64,000 bases of DNA from positions 22,214,001-22,278,000 of the forward strand of contig JBAIAC010000007.1 in the NCBI GenBank assembly GCA_037349315.1. Reading direction: 5' to 3'. Shown here piece after piece: positions 59,701-64,000 of this stretch (positions are counted from its first letter, which is position 1; each line of letters opens with the position of its first letter). The notes beneath the pieces are model-generated. The model had not been told where the DNA came from, searched no databases, and saw only the letters and a program-made list of their open reading frames with translations. Origin of the DNA: Chelydra serpentina (lineage: Eukaryota > Chordata > Testudines > Chelydridae). The position numbers and the translations under genes are program-made.

Positions 59701-60907
59701 CAACTATTCAAAGCACTTCTAGTTAATTTAATTTCCTATCTCAAATAAAAGGTAACTGACAAATTAATCTGGCAGTCCCTGCACTGCATGGTTTTACTGA
59801 AATAGTGTTAATTGAACCACATTACTAATCTTTTACTCTAACTGCTTGTAGTTACACAGCCCAGTTCATCACACCCAACTTCAAAGGGTTGAAGACACAA
59901 AGAAGAATCATTGCCACACATGCTGGTACTCCAAAAAAACCCAAACTGCATTTGTACAGTACCTTTCAAAGCTAGGCTTTAATTTCATCCCCCCCCTCCC
60001 CCGAGTGCTGTTCATAGATTTTAACACCAAAAGGGACGTTTATGATCATCTAGTCTGACCCTTCTCTGCATAACACAAATCAGAGAAACTCACCCAGTAA
60101 CTTGTGCATCAAGCCCATAATGTTATGTACTGTTAGTATCTCCTAGACAAGAACAGAGAGATAGACAGCTACATCTGCATTTATAATAGGAATTTCAGAG
60201 GGTAAAAAATGTATCCTCTTTGGCCCCGTTTCTGTGGTACCTTATATGTTGTATGATCAAGACAAGACACTAAGTTTTAACTTGTCTATAAAGTTCAACA
60301 CAGCCTTCTCTAGTGCTATATTTGTAGATTTTTAAAAAATGAAGAGGCTTTCAAGCTTATATAAACAGCTGCCACAGAATTTACATTTACTATAAGTAAT
60401 CAAAACATGTTTATCATCCTTTTGCAAAGAGTGGCAGTTAGTTTAAAGAACTATGGACTCCTTCCAGATTGTCTTCCATCTTTGTGTAGCTACATATTAA
60501 ACAACTGATGTCAGCTGAATCTTCCCATTGATTTCATGGGGCTTTGAATAAGACCCTTTTCAGAAAAATGGTTTTTGTTCACATGGTAGTTACAAAAATA
60601 CATTCCTGAATTACATAAAGCGTAAGTGGGTGAAAGCTGTGGACAATTAATTGAGAGACTGCAATAAGCCTTGAATATCAAATAATTTAACATGCAGGAA
60701 TGAATACATGTTTGAAATTTGAAAGAGTTTTTACATTACTACTAAATACTTTAGAGCTATATTTTACATTTTGTAGTAAATTTTGCAAGTTATACTCACC
60801 CTATTCCTTGAGCTATATGTTCCAGTTGCCGACACATGCAGGATCGAACTTCATATTCTACATCTTGGCAGAGTGATTTTACCAGTGGAAGAATTTCCCT
60901 TTTAATG
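14773..60907 (-). CDS. PPP4R4: Protein phosphatase 4 regulatory subunit 4, 19 exons, 5' part outside the window
   Basis: PPP4R4 (KIAA1622) binds the catalytic subunit PPP4C in a cytosolic complex and is built from HEAT-like helical repeats followed by a C-terminal coiled coil and a low-complexity Ser/Thr-rich tail (family knowledge). Nineteen exons, from 60907 down to 14773, sum to 1999 nt: one base completing a codon, then 665 codons and a TAG. All junctions have gt donors and ag acceptors and keep frame. The product tracks the human protein closely from about residue 213 to the C-terminus, including Leu-Leu-Pro-Lys-Val-Lys and the ending Lys-Ser-Arg-Lys-Ser-Asn. The gene converges on SERPINA10. 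From memory the human gene has about 25 exons, so about six exons and the promoter lie beyond 64000. No inactivating change is seen. Confidence 0.95.
15050..15240 (+). repeat. MIR SINE
   Basis: It contains tagctagtggttaaa, ggctctgccactgat, ttgggcaagtcac, cccatctataaaat and aatacatgtaaagcac. These are the standard order of MIR blocks (core then tail) in amniotes. Confidence 0.75.
15370..15570 (-). repeat. MIR SINE, antisense
   Basis: Contains taagaggggaaactc, ctcaaggacatacag, agtcagtggcagaaa and ccactaaacagtg, the reverse complement of MIR core blocks in order. Confidence 0.6.
17190..17290 (-). repeat. MIR SINE fragment, antisense
   Basis: The block attatttccctcattttacagacggggcacagagagattaag has the typical reverse-complement MIR core pattern, though only this part is preserved. 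Confidence 0.55.
17444..17712. mobile_element. Palindromic MITE, copy 1
   Basis: 269 bp starting gggtctgtctacactgc and ending gcagtgtagacatacc-like sequence; the two halves are near reverse complements, with internal gctgtttaattgcag pairing with ctgcaattaaacagc. It has no coding capacity. A related copy is at 28315-28579. I recognise the family as frequent in turtles and crocodilians but cannot assign a superfamily from the ends. Confidence 0.8.
17735..17880 (-). repeat. MIR SINE fragment, antisense
   Basis: Contains cacccagaaaatgagg, gcctagcatcacacagg and gtagaggcagggatagaa, matching the reverse-complement MIR core. Confidence 0.5.
19136..19286 (-). CDS. PPP4R4: PPP4R4 penultimate exon (Asp-Asp-Ser-Phe-Arg-Thr-Arg)
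   Basis: 151 nt encoding a disordered Ser/Asn/Thr-rich tail with the conserved Asp-Asp-Ser-Phe-Arg-Thr-Arg and Asn-Ser-Val-Asp blocks. The acceptor is ctttcag and the donor gtaagt. If the donor is not used, reading continues to Leu and a TAA at 19132-19134. Confidence 0.92.
21180..21345 (+). repeat. Possible L2-like LINE C-terminal remnant
   Basis: The + strand reads a segment with [11 protein letters not shown], which resembles the Leu-Trp-Asn-Ser-Leu-Pro motif near the end of L2-type ORF2. Short and decayed, so tentative. Confidence 0.35.
21550..21658 (+). repeat. MIR-like SINE tail ending in (CAA)n
   Basis: The sequence gtacctagtacaatggagccctg, followed by ctctaggagctac and acaacaacaacaac, matches the 3' end of MIR-like SINEs common in sauropsids. 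It ends 8 bases before the PPP4R4 exon at 21667. Confidence 0.55.
21667..21737 (-). CDS. PPP4R4: PPP4R4 tail exon (Lys-Ser-Ser-Ala-Thr-Gly-Tyr)
   Basis: 71 nt. Aligns to human Lys-Ser-Ser-Thr-Thr-Gly-Tyr and then diverges. The acceptor is tttctag and the donor gtaagt; phases fit both neighbours. Confidence 0.87.
21947..22913. mobile_element. Non-autonomous hAT-type element, GC-rich, with internal palindromes
   Basis: 967 bp. The left end cagtgatgcaagta matches the reverse complement of the right end (cagtggtgcaaatac), and both ends then carry ccggtacac. Flanks are ttagtcat (21939-21946) and ttaggcat (22914-22921), a 7/8 duplication, as expected for hAT. The interior is far richer in GC than the intron around it and contains several inverted modules. 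Several long open frames on both strands follow from this composition; none resembles a transposase. Confidence 0.75.
21976..22072. repeat. Near-perfect 45-bp inverted repeat with a 5-base loop
   Basis: The arms 21976-22020 and 22026-22071 are reverse complements apart from a run of seven G facing eight C. The loop is gaagg (22021-22025). Each arm contains cacgtg. Part of the hAT-type element above. Confidence 0.9.
23485..23578 (-). CDS. PPP4R4: PPP4R4 tail exon with Arg-Ser-Gln-Ser-Phe
   Basis: 94 nt encoding [10 protein letters not shown], then Lys-Tyr-Gly-Asn. The basic Arg-x-x-Ser pattern could be a phosphorylation site (inference). The acceptor is tttcag and the donor gtatgt. Confidence 0.91.
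23935..24012 (-). CDS. PPP4R4: PPP4R4 Ser/Thr-rich linker exon
   Basis: 78 nt. It begins Arg-Asp-Ser-Lys-Thr and is mostly Ser and Thr, as in the human tail, but poorly conserved (Gly-Ser-Ser-Ser-Ser-Ala replaces a Pro-rich stretch). The acceptor is ttttag and the donor gtaaga. Position fixed by phase on both sides. Confidence 0.85.
24428..24503 (-). CDS. PPP4R4: PPP4R4 exon, end of coiled coil
   Basis: 76 nt reading Glu-Gln-Leu-Glu-Lys-Glu-Lys-Gln-Gln, then Met-Ser-Asp-Lys and Phe-Glu-Lys-Lys. The acceptor is taatag and the donor gtaagt. It ends one base into an Arg codon. The large intron before it carries the Penelope-like element. Confidence 0.91.
25379..26789 (-). mobile_element. Penelope-like element with inverted arms, target-site duplication and nuclease remnant
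   Basis: The element spans about 25393-26779. The arms 25432-25705 and 26505-26779 are reverse complements with few differences. The flanks tctattgaaa (25379-25388) and tctattgaaa (26780-26789) are an exact 10-bp duplication. Between the arms, the - strand codes for the end of a reverse-transcriptase polyprotein and a GIY-YIG nuclease domain. Inverted terminal copies and a C-terminal GIY-YIG domain are features of Penelope-like elements; no RT catalytic domain remains. It lies in the PPP4R4 intron between exons 24428 and 29416. Confidence 0.85.
25733..26224 (-). pseudogene. GIY-YIG endonuclease domain of a Penelope-like element
   Basis: 163-residue open frame. A Cys-x4-Cys-x2-Cys cluster (residues about 51-59) and a later His pair match the zinc-binding linker of Penelope-like elements. 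The nuclease motif reads Val-Ile-Tyr-Ala then Tyr-Ile-Gly-Gln-Thr-Gly. The position of the conserved catalytic Arg that precedes the Asn-Gly-His helix motif holds Ser (Lys-Ser-Ile-Asn-Gly-His), so cleavage activity is doubtful. An upstream part of the same polyprotein (26103-26525) is in a different frame, indicating a frameshift. Remnant, not a host gene. Confidence 0.8.
28315..28579. mobile_element. Palindromic MITE, copy 2
   Basis: Contains ctacattgcaattaaaaacc, ggccagctaactcaggcttg and gtatagacatacc, in the same order as copy 1 at 17444-17712, with the same mirrored layout. It is more diverged and one arm is shortened. Confidence 0.75.
29342..29416 (-). CDS. PPP4R4: PPP4R4 coiled-coil exon
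   Basis: 75 nt, 25 codons, rich in Glu, Lys, Gln and Leu ([10 protein letters not shown]). Heptad-like charged sequence supports a coiled coil. The acceptor is ttcag and the donor gtatgt. Confidence 0.91.
29522..29563 (-). CDS. PPP4R4: PPP4R4 42-nt exon, start of the coiled coil
   Basis: 14 complete codons (Thr-Val-Leu-Glu-Leu-Asp-Arg-Met-Glu to Asp-Ala). The acceptor is tatag and the donor gtaagt. Only 105 nt separate it from the next exon. Confidence 0.9.
29690..31525 (-). mobile_element. 5'-truncated CR1 LINE with reverse transcriptase
   Basis: The 3' end carries the CR1 tail tcatagaatcatagaa (reverse complement of repeated attctatg). On the - strand, ORF2 can be followed in pieces (31033-31525, 30538-31017, 30162-30551, 29756-30160). 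It runs from the region before the fingers through Asn-Tyr-Arg-Pro-Val-Ser, Asp-Phe-Ser-Lys-Ala-Phe-Asp and Phe-Ala-Asp-Asp (30572-30586) to the C-terminal Ile-Arg-Lys-Lys-Tyr-Phe-Thr. The endonuclease domain is missing (5' truncation), and frame breaks separate the pieces, so it is dead. The catalytic Asp-Asp survives. It lies in the same orientation as PPP4R4. Confidence 0.9.
31536..31772 (+). repeat. Turtle-type SINE-like interspersed repeat, copy 2
   Basis: Starts aacataagaatgaccatactg and includes tgacagtggccagtgcc and gaatgaacagaac. It shares order and sequence with the copy at 5378-5505 but is longer. It directly abuts the truncated 5' end of the CR1 at 29690-31525. Confidence 0.7.
31780..32663 (-). 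other. PPP4R4: Remaining part of the PPP4R4 intron between exons 29563 and 32664
   Basis: About 0.9 kb of unassigned sequence. The frame at 32511-32828 is only the downstream exon read into this intron. Confidence 0.7.
32664..32808 (-). CDS. PPP4R4: PPP4R4 exon (Met-Lys-Leu-Cys-Tyr to Val-Lys-Arg)
   Basis: 145 nt. Last HEAT-like unit, with [10 protein letters not shown] and Gln-Glu-Lys-Asp-Lys-Asp-Val. The acceptor is cttacag and the donor gtaagt. Confidence 0.95.
33040..33320. repeat. Inverted-repeat DNA element with gcacctaa-type units
   Basis: The left part has caaaggcacctaagggactcc and agtcctattttcaaaa; the right part has ttttgaaaatgggacttt and aagtacctaagtccc, the mirrored forms. The family is widespread in sauropsids; the superfamily is not assigned. 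Confidence 0.6.
34111..34215 (+). repeat. Degenerate copy of the turtle-type SINE-like repeat
   Basis: The block ctggtcaatggttgatctag followed by gtattctggctctggcc aligns with the inner part of copies 1 and 2, with more changes. Confidence 0.45.
35159..35306 (-). CDS. PPP4R4: PPP4R4 exon (Leu-Gly-Gln-Gly-Lys to Ala-Asn-Val)
   Basis: 148 nt. It encodes the strongly conserved [10 protein letters not shown] block and Leu-Thr-His-Asp-Pro-Val. The acceptor is ttccag and the donor gtattg. It ends two bases into an Arg codon. Confidence 0.95.
36166..36271 (-). CDS. PPP4R4: PPP4R4 exon (Asn-Val-Leu-Pro-Val to Leu-Ile-Glu)
   Basis: 106 nt, no long open frame because of its size. It reads Gln-Lys-Ala-Ala-Ala-Arg-Thr-Leu-Cys and Arg-Tyr-Asn-Arg-Lys-Gln-Glu. 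The acceptor is ttttaag and the donor gtaagc. It ends one base into a Gln codon. Confidence 0.93.
36818..37345 (+). mobile_element. Transposon-like element with taaggcta ends, copy 1
   Basis: It starts taaggctaagattttgtca and ends acgtagcctta. Next to the left end are mirrored blocks (acagacaggtcac and gtgacctgtctgtgac), and near the right end ttccatgacttccatgacc. Flanks cccatgat and tccatgac (6/8) suggest an 8-bp duplication, hence a hAT-like origin (inference). The middle is GC-rich. A copy in reverse order is at 45571-46165. Confidence 0.65.
37465..37905. repeat. Palindromic interspersed DNA element
   Basis: Inverted halves: atgctgctgcaatacctcatgggagc on the left mirrors gctctcatgaagcagcacagtagcat on the right. 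The outer ends are A- and T-rich (gaaaattttgatttttt; cattttccattttccg). No coding capacity. Confidence 0.6.
38833..39015 (-). CDS. PPP4R4: PPP4R4 exon (Leu-Leu-Thr-Val-Pro to Met-Thr-Asn)
   Basis: 183 nt, 61 complete codons, highly conserved ([12 protein letters not shown]). The acceptor is ttttag and the donor gtgagc. It ends where human reads Thr-Asn/Asn-Val. Confidence 0.95.
39250..39420 (-). repeat. MIR SINE, antisense
   Basis: Contains ccccattttaaagatgggaaaactgagac-type sequence, then gtaagtggcagagctggg and acctaggtctcct. These are the reverse-complement MIR core blocks in order. Confidence 0.75.
39870..39953 (-). CDS. PPP4R4: PPP4R4 exon (Val-Leu-Asp-Ala-Leu to Glu-Ser-Lys)
   Basis: 84 nt, 28 complete codons. 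It encodes the helix Pro-Glu-Ile-Leu-Glu-Leu-Met-Ser and the start of a polar loop. The acceptor is aaatag and the donor gtaagc. Confidence 0.92.
40790..40957 (-). repeat. MIR SINE, antisense, cut by a MITE
   Basis: Contains ggcgaaactgaggcacatgg and atctaggtctcctttctg in MIR reverse-complement order, then stops at the duplicated site of the hAT-type MITE at 40958. The MITE is therefore younger than this SINE. Confidence 0.65.
40958..41097 (+). mobile_element. hAT-type MITE, copy 2, with perfect 8-bp target duplication
   Basis: Ends are tagggtgaccaga and tctggtcaccct-a, a 13-bp inverted repeat. Flanks are atcacaac (40950-40957) and atcacaac (41098-41105), identical. The interior has a (TG)n/(G)n run and the same tataagaaaaagacc block as copy 1 at 3255-3391. 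Confidence 0.92.
42105..42182 (-). CDS. PPP4R4: PPP4R4 exon (Val-Ala-Lys-Leu-Leu to Ser-Leu-Glu)
   Basis: 78 nt, 26 complete codons. The acceptor is gtttag and the donor gtaata, a non-consensus +4/+5. Too short for ORF detection; found by phase and match to the family. Confidence 0.92.
42183..44395 (-). other. PPP4R4: PPP4R4 intron (42183-44395)
   Basis: Contains a MIR SINE (43290-43500) and a (TTTG)n-like run near 42495-42530. No gene is seen in the rest. Confidence 0.75.
43290..43500 (+). repeat. MIR SINE
   Basis: Contains tgtagaggttaaagcagg, ctgggaatcaagac, aatctctcagcctcattctc and ctataaatatagga, which follow MIR order from head to tail. Confidence 0.65.
44396..44515 (-). CDS. PPP4R4: PPP4R4 exon (Ala-Met-Ile-Val-Phe to Leu-Tyr-Glu)
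   Basis: 120 nt, 40 complete codons. It encodes a HEAT-like unit with [11 protein letters not shown]. The acceptor is ccacag and the donor gtaagt. Confidence 0.94.
44516..46278 (-). other. PPP4R4: PPP4R4 intron (44516-46278)
   Basis: Contains the taaggcta element (45571-46165). The stretch 44520-45570 is unassigned unique-looking sequence. Confidence 0.75.
45571..46165 (-). mobile_element. Transposon-like element with taaggcta ends, copy 2
   Basis: Starts taaggctatgattatgtcacg, which is the end opposite to that of copy 1, and finishes with attgcccatgacctgtcc and cttttactaaaaatatctg. The order of blocks is reversed relative to 36818-37345. The middle is a GC-rich run with long C and G tracts; several open frames on both strands are artefacts of it. 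Confidence 0.65.
46279..46448 (-). CDS. PPP4R4: PPP4R4 exon (Ile-Phe-Thr-Pro-Glu to Asn-Phe-Pro)
   Basis: 170 nt. It includes the polar linker Gln-Gln-Glu-Asn-Gly-His-Asn, where this copy differs from human by a few residues. The acceptor is ttaaag and the donor gtaagt. It ends on a complete codon. Confidence 0.93.
46449..47537 (-). other. PPP4R4: PPP4R4 intron (46449-47537)
   Basis: 1.1 kb with no recognised gene or named repeat. Confidence 0.7.
47538..47660 (-). CDS. PPP4R4: PPP4R4 exon (Asp-Asp-Arg-Ser-Gln to Gly-Leu-Tyr)
   Basis: 123 nt, almost identical to the human segment containing Pro-Leu-Val-Lys-Ser-Phe-Cys-Glu-Lys. The acceptor is tttttcag and the donor gtatga. It ends one base into a Gly codon. 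Confidence 0.94.
49160..49765 (+). repeat. LTR-like interspersed repeat (partial)
   Basis: Begins near tgtgacactctgcgcc and carries ttgtgaggtatcatttt and a tataaaaagggg block near 49618. It resembles an LTR-type repeat frequent in turtles. No coding sequence is attached and the paired LTR is not seen; family unresolved. Confidence 0.45.
49770..50210 (-). repeat. CR1 LINE fragment
   Basis: The - strand frame at 49910-50338 reads [16 protein letters not shown] and [10 protein letters not shown]. These are the post-catalytic motifs of CR1 ORF2. It aligns with the same region of the CR1 at 29690-31525 but belongs to a more diverged copy. It lacks the 3' tail. Confidence 0.85.
50206..50226. repeat. 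Short (AT)n microsatellite
   Basis: About 10 ta units between the CR1 fragment and the DIRS-like fragment. Confidence 0.8.
50355..50969 (+). mobile_element. DIRS-like retrotransposon 5' fragment
   Basis: It contains a leader with ggttacttaccctacagtaac and gatcccatagtaggtgtgcatg, then a decayed gag-type frame read on + (about 50560-50960) with Cys-x2-Cys zinc-finger-like residues. The leader matches, in inverted orientation, the sequence at 54830-55020. Stops interrupt the gag frame. A DIRS assignment comes from memory of turtle repeats; a Ty3/Gypsy origin is the alternative. Confidence 0.5.
50970..53213 (+). mobile_element. Penelope-like element with reverse-transcriptase region, 3'-truncated
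   Basis: Its 5' end (gttgtagccatgtggatccc, gacaaaggtaggtgag, gtctcttttatatcc) matches the Penelope-type ends at 7446 and 58476. The RT is broken across frames: [12 protein letters not shown] (52423-52458), Met-Ala-Pro-Gln-Tyr-Ala-Asn-Leu-Phe (about 52623-52650), and Arg-Tyr-Ile-His-Asp-Ile-Leu (52713-52733). The usual catalytic Tyr-Ile-Asp-Asp reads Tyr-Ile-His-Asp, so the first catalytic Asp is lost. The coding region stops at an Ile-Ile-Lys motif near 53213, without the GIY-YIG domain. Non-functional. Confidence 0.85.
53214..55030 (-). mobile_element. DIRS-like retrotransposon 5' fragment with gag, inverted
   Basis: Read on - from about 55030: a leader (end block agatgtgaatgcacc), then a gag-type frame with a Cys/His zinc-finger segment (54390-54620) and a second open segment (53214-53695) with [11 protein letters not shown] and Pro-Ile-Ser-Lys-Arg. 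That motif set is typical of the gag of turtle DIRS-type elements as I remember them. Frameshifts separate the segments. It is cut at the Penelope-like element; the last residues of the open frame at 53186-53213 are Penelope sequence read backwards. No RT or recombinase part is seen. Confidence 0.55.
55910..56526. mobile_element. Non-autonomous hAT-type element with target duplication
   Basis: 617 bp with ends caggggtgggcaaac and gtttgctcacccctg (15 bp, one mismatch). Flanks are atctacag (55902-55909) and atctacac (56527-56534), 7/8 identical. The interior is C-rich with no transposase. The ends match the general hAT consensus cagggg. Confidence 0.9.
56626..56747 (-). CDS. PPP4R4: PPP4R4 exon (Thr-Glu-Leu-Thr-Lys to Phe-Asp-Ala)
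   Basis: 122 nt. It completes the split Gly codon and encodes the HEAT-type helix pair with Val-Val-Leu-Pro-Glu-Leu and Arg-Leu-Ala-Ala-Phe-Glu-Thr-Leu. The acceptor is tttgcag and the donor gtaagg. The next exon is 9 kb away across a retroelement composite. Confidence 0.94.
58476..58735 (+). repeat. Solo end of a Penelope-like element
   Basis: Contains gataaagtgggtaaggtaat, ttactggaccaaattctattg, gagctcttcttcag and gcataaagcatta. Matches the left half of 7446-7745 and the 5' end at 50985, but no coding part follows. Confidence 0.7.
58735..59607 (+). repeat. LTR-like interspersed repeat
   Basis: It carries tgtatgcatgtatcattttt, gaagttatgaatattggctg, gcatatctctctatcag, atagagggcgaacaatc and ends near ccccttcaca. 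I recognise this as a high-copy LTR-type repeat of turtles; no matching second LTR or internal coding region is present here. The family assignment (ERV or Ty3/Gypsy) is open. Confidence 0.5.
60015..60130. repeat. CR1-type LINE 3' fragment
   Basis: Contains tagattttaacaccaaaagggac, gatcatctagtctgacc and catcaagcccataa, typical of a CR1-like family 3' region in turtles. Short and diverged. Confidence 0.5.
60800..60907 (-). CDS. PPP4R4: PPP4R4 exon, first in window
   Basis: 108 nt encoding a HEAT-repeat segment from Ile-Lys-Arg-Glu-Ile-Leu to Ala-Gln-Gly-Ile. The acceptor is tttttag and the donor gtgagt. It begins with the third base of a Thr codon and ends two bases into a Gly codon. Confidence 0.94.
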
Positions 60908-63900
60908 CTAAAAAATTGAACATTTTAAATTTATATGAAGAACTAAGTATTTGTAAACTCCATTTAATGAACACATCTGATTCTAGATGGTTCACAGTAA
61001 TCTTAACTTGTACTCTTCATACAGCAACATTTAATATTTATAACCTTTAAGAGCAGGTGTTGTAGGGTAGGGTGATAAAGTACAACTAACAATTGTGAAG
61101 CTTATAATTATAAATAGTATAGAACTTTACAGCATATTTTTGTTACTAAACTAAAACACAAAATGGAATTTTCACAGAAGAGTACTATTCATATTCACCG
61201 CAGTTTGTTAATATTTCATTTGAAGGATTTTCAAACCTTTGAAAACACTGTTTAAGTATAGTGTTACTTTTAATAAAGATACTTAATAACCAACTTCAGT
61301 ACAATATTTGGACAGCTGCTGTATGGATACATATACATTGTATAAATTGAAATGAAAGTCCCAGTTATGTTTGTCATCATCAGCTGCTTGCGAAAACAAC
61401 AAAATAGGAATTTTAATGTAAATGGCTGTTTTTTAAAATTAAAAATTAGGGTGCAATAACTTAAGTCCACTAATCCAGACATTGGACTGATCAGTTCCAG
61501 TATCCAGTAAATCAAACTGGACCCTCCAAATCAGCATTTAAACACTTTGTTAGTGGCCGGTCCGCTATTACATTCTAACAGATTCTGCTACAGCATACAG
61601 ACAGCTTTCTTAAAAAAATTTAATCCACACAATGTGAATGGACTCAACAGGATAGCATTATCCCAACTGTGGGTGCAAAACACAGAAGCTTAGTTTGTAA
61701 GAAAAACAGCTTTTTAAAAAAATTTGTTTTTGCAGATCCATCAATCTAATCTGATGGGACTATTGAGCAGTTCACCCAACTGTAGAGTGGGAAACCATTT
61801 GCCAACCATTTGTCCATAATAAACATGGCCTTTAAGATACTCTAAGACCCTACCAAGTGCAGAGTGGAAGGAATGGATTTCCAAAACATCAGAACAACTG
61901 GTTTGTGCATCTATGTCTTCCATCTCTTTCACTAAAGTGAAAGAGGCCCCAATGAAGTAGGAATAAGTGCACTCAGGACCTCTGTTGCAAGACCTGACCT
62001 ACATAGCCCTTGATGCTGTTTGGCCCTTCTTTGGAGGTTTCAAACAGAATAACTTATATATTAAAAAATCATTATTTCGGTCCAGATAGAATTTAAGGAA
62101 TCTTGGAAAACGTCTTAGAATACAGAAGGAAAGGAAATCTCCGGGCTGATATGGAAACCTTGTGCCCACTTCGGGAAGAAAATCTTGAAGATGAACTTGT
62201 CTTTATACAAGGTGAGGTCCAAGTCATCCTGTGGTTACACAGCATCTAACACAAAAGGGCATCAATCCTAAGTCGGACCTTGGACACTATCACAATACAG
62301 ACAAGAAAAGAAAAAAAAAAAAAAAAAAGGAGGCCTGCTCAAGGGTTTTTAGTGTCCAAGCTCTTCTAGCCAAGAAAGTATTTCCAAGAAGGGATGTTTG
62401 AAATGGAAGAAAATGAAATAGAACAATTTCATTTAGTCTTCGGAAAGGTTACAATCAAAGTCAGATTCCAGGAGACAATAATAAGTCTAACTCTATCAAG
62501 ACTCTATTCATGAATTCTGTAATTATTTAAAACAGCAACACAGATATTCATAGCATTATACAAACACAAATTACGAAGGCTCCAATCTTTCAAATTGATT
62601 ATTTGCAGATTGACCCAGCATCCATACCAAGTAAACTGTTATTAATGGTAATAACAATTTTTGGTCAATCTGGAACCATATGAGCTTCCCTCCCCTTCAC
62701 GTAAGGATTCTGATGTCCAATTCTTTCCTTGCAGCTGGAGTTATGAGCTGCTTTACTTGGTCTTTTTAAGATTTCAGATTTCCAGGAATCAGATTTGGAT
62801 TCTCTGTAAACCATGGTCTGTGCATGCTTACAGTACGATACAAAGCCCCATTCTGTTCTATGCACAAATGAAGGTTCTTTTGAGGTTGGAAGCTTTCTTT
62901 ATGGTTGCATCTAGTCCTCTAAATAACGTCATTCAACAGAATGAAATTAGGCATAATTTACAGCAGTTCACTTCAAGTACTCCGCCATATGGCCCACTTA
63001 TTTACATTTTATGGTATGCTGAGTTGTAGCATCTTGGTTAGATTAAAAGCAGCCTCACGAAAAAAGGCCAAGGCCAATGCACACACTATATACACTTCCT
63101 TTTTCATGGAAAAAACAACAGCTTGGTAAAGGTAATCATTCCCATTTCTTTTACCCAGCCCTAACTGGCTCTGGTAAAATAAAAGTTTTGACCAGAAATC
63201 AGCCAATCATCAAACTATAAGTAGCCCTCCCAACAACTGCACAATCATCAGGTCATCACAAACTATGCTTAGTGTAGAACCTAAGCAGGAGTCAAAGGCC
63301 ACCTTTATACATTCCACTCTTGGGGGAAGTGCAACTGCTGTACTCTGCAACTATCCCCAAGAAAAGATTCCACCCACATCCCAATGACAGATACTGTAAT
63401 GAGGGGTCGCATAGAGTCAGCTATACCAACCTTATGCCATCTAAAGATTCCCCTACAACAGGTAACACTCAGCTGGCCACTTAAGCAAGTTTAACATTTG
63501 CTCTGAGCTGCTGGAGTAGCACACAATAGACTTTAAAGAGACCAGGATATGATTCTTCAATTTTTCTGTCAAGAAGAAATGTCTATTTAAAATATATGTT
63601 ACCATATAAAATATCTCATTTCAGAGGGGGGTTTGAGCCAGAAGAGAGAGACAGAAGCATGTACAAAGAAGCTTCCCATCAACAGAAACCAAATCGAACC
63701 TTGTGTTTAAACCTTGGGGAACCTGTTCTGTTTCTGGCAGGAGACCTTTGGGACTTGTCTGAATATCACCCAGGGAAAGGGAAGTCCCTTCCTACACCGC
63801 AGTGTAGCTTTCTTTGTAAGCTCATCTTCCCAGTTGTTAGGAATGGGGATCCCTGACTTGGGGTCTGAAACTTGGCCCAGAAAGGTAATCTCAAGGAAAC

Positions 63901-64000
63901 CCTTTTCTTCAACCTTGAGACTCTGGGAGTCTGATAAGACCCTGAGAAGGCTCTGAGGACACGAATGTCTCATCTAGACAGTCCTGAGGCACGGTTATTA
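60908..64000 (-). other. PPP4R4: PPP4R4 intron running off the window
   Basis: I searched for the next upstream PPP4R4 exon (Lys-Ile-Leu-Gly-Lys-Leu motif region) on the - strand and did not find it. A 21-bp A run is at 62309-62329. The stretch 63590-63960 has open frames on both strands and repeat-like composition, but I cannot name it. Confidence 0.65.

Larger units (their letters stand above)
56748..60799 (-). other. PPP4R4: PPP4R4 intron (56748-60799)
   Basis: Contains a Penelope end (58476-58735), an LTR-like repeat (about 58735-59607) and a LINE 3' fragment (60015-60130). The rest is unassigned. Confidence 0.75.

Noticed and set aside
1..64000. CRISPR array, operon, riboswitch or other prokaryotic system
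   Set aside because: No regularly spaced direct repeats, no tightly packed genes and a clear vertebrate exon-intron structure.
1..64000. A second serpin gene or serpin pseudogene
   Set aside because: The neighbouring human locus has more serpins, but no other serpin motif was seen here; they would lie before position 1.

Overview
This is a vertebrate nuclear window, most likely from a turtle (a crocodilian is the main alternative). It contains genes split into short exons with gt...ag introns, AT-rich and CpG-poor introns, and a repeat mix of CR1 LINEs, Penelope-like elements, DIRS-like elements, hAT-type MITEs, ancient MIR-like SINEs and LTR-like repeats that is typical of turtle genomes. 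The species call is inference; the gene calls rest on exon-by-exon translation.

Two genes explain all the coding sequence I can support. SERPINA10 (protein Z-dependent protease inhibitor) lies on the + strand from 1345 to 10851. It has four coding exons that join in frame into an intact 437-residue serpin, with the reactive-centre Tyr-Ser and the two known protein Z contact residues present. PPP4R4 (a regulatory subunit of protein phosphatase 4) lies on the - strand from 60907 down to 14773. Nineteen exons join without a frame break into 665 codons plus a stop. The first roughly 210 residues of the protein lie beyond position 64000. The genes converge tail to tail with about 3.9 kb between stop codons, the same arrangement as at the human SERPINA cluster.

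Layout: 1-1318 upstream of SERPINA10; 1319-11255 SERPINA10; 11256-13590 intergenic DNA with a decayed CR1; about 13600-14772 the PPP4R4 3' UTR; 14773-60907 PPP4R4 exons with repeat-filled introns; 60908-64000 a PPP4R4 intron running off the window.

The most interesting non-genic structures are: a Penelope-like element with 275-bp inverted arms, a target-site duplication and a GIY-YIG nuclease remnant (25393-26779); a 4.7-kb composite in which a reverse-transcriptase-type Penelope copy sits between two oppositely oriented DIRS-like fragments (50355-55030); a 1.8-kb CR1 with reverse-transcriptase motifs (29690-31520); and several hAT-type elements with visible 8-bp duplications (3255, 21947, 40958, 55910). 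I found no RNA genes, no CRISPR array and no convincing new protein-coding system.
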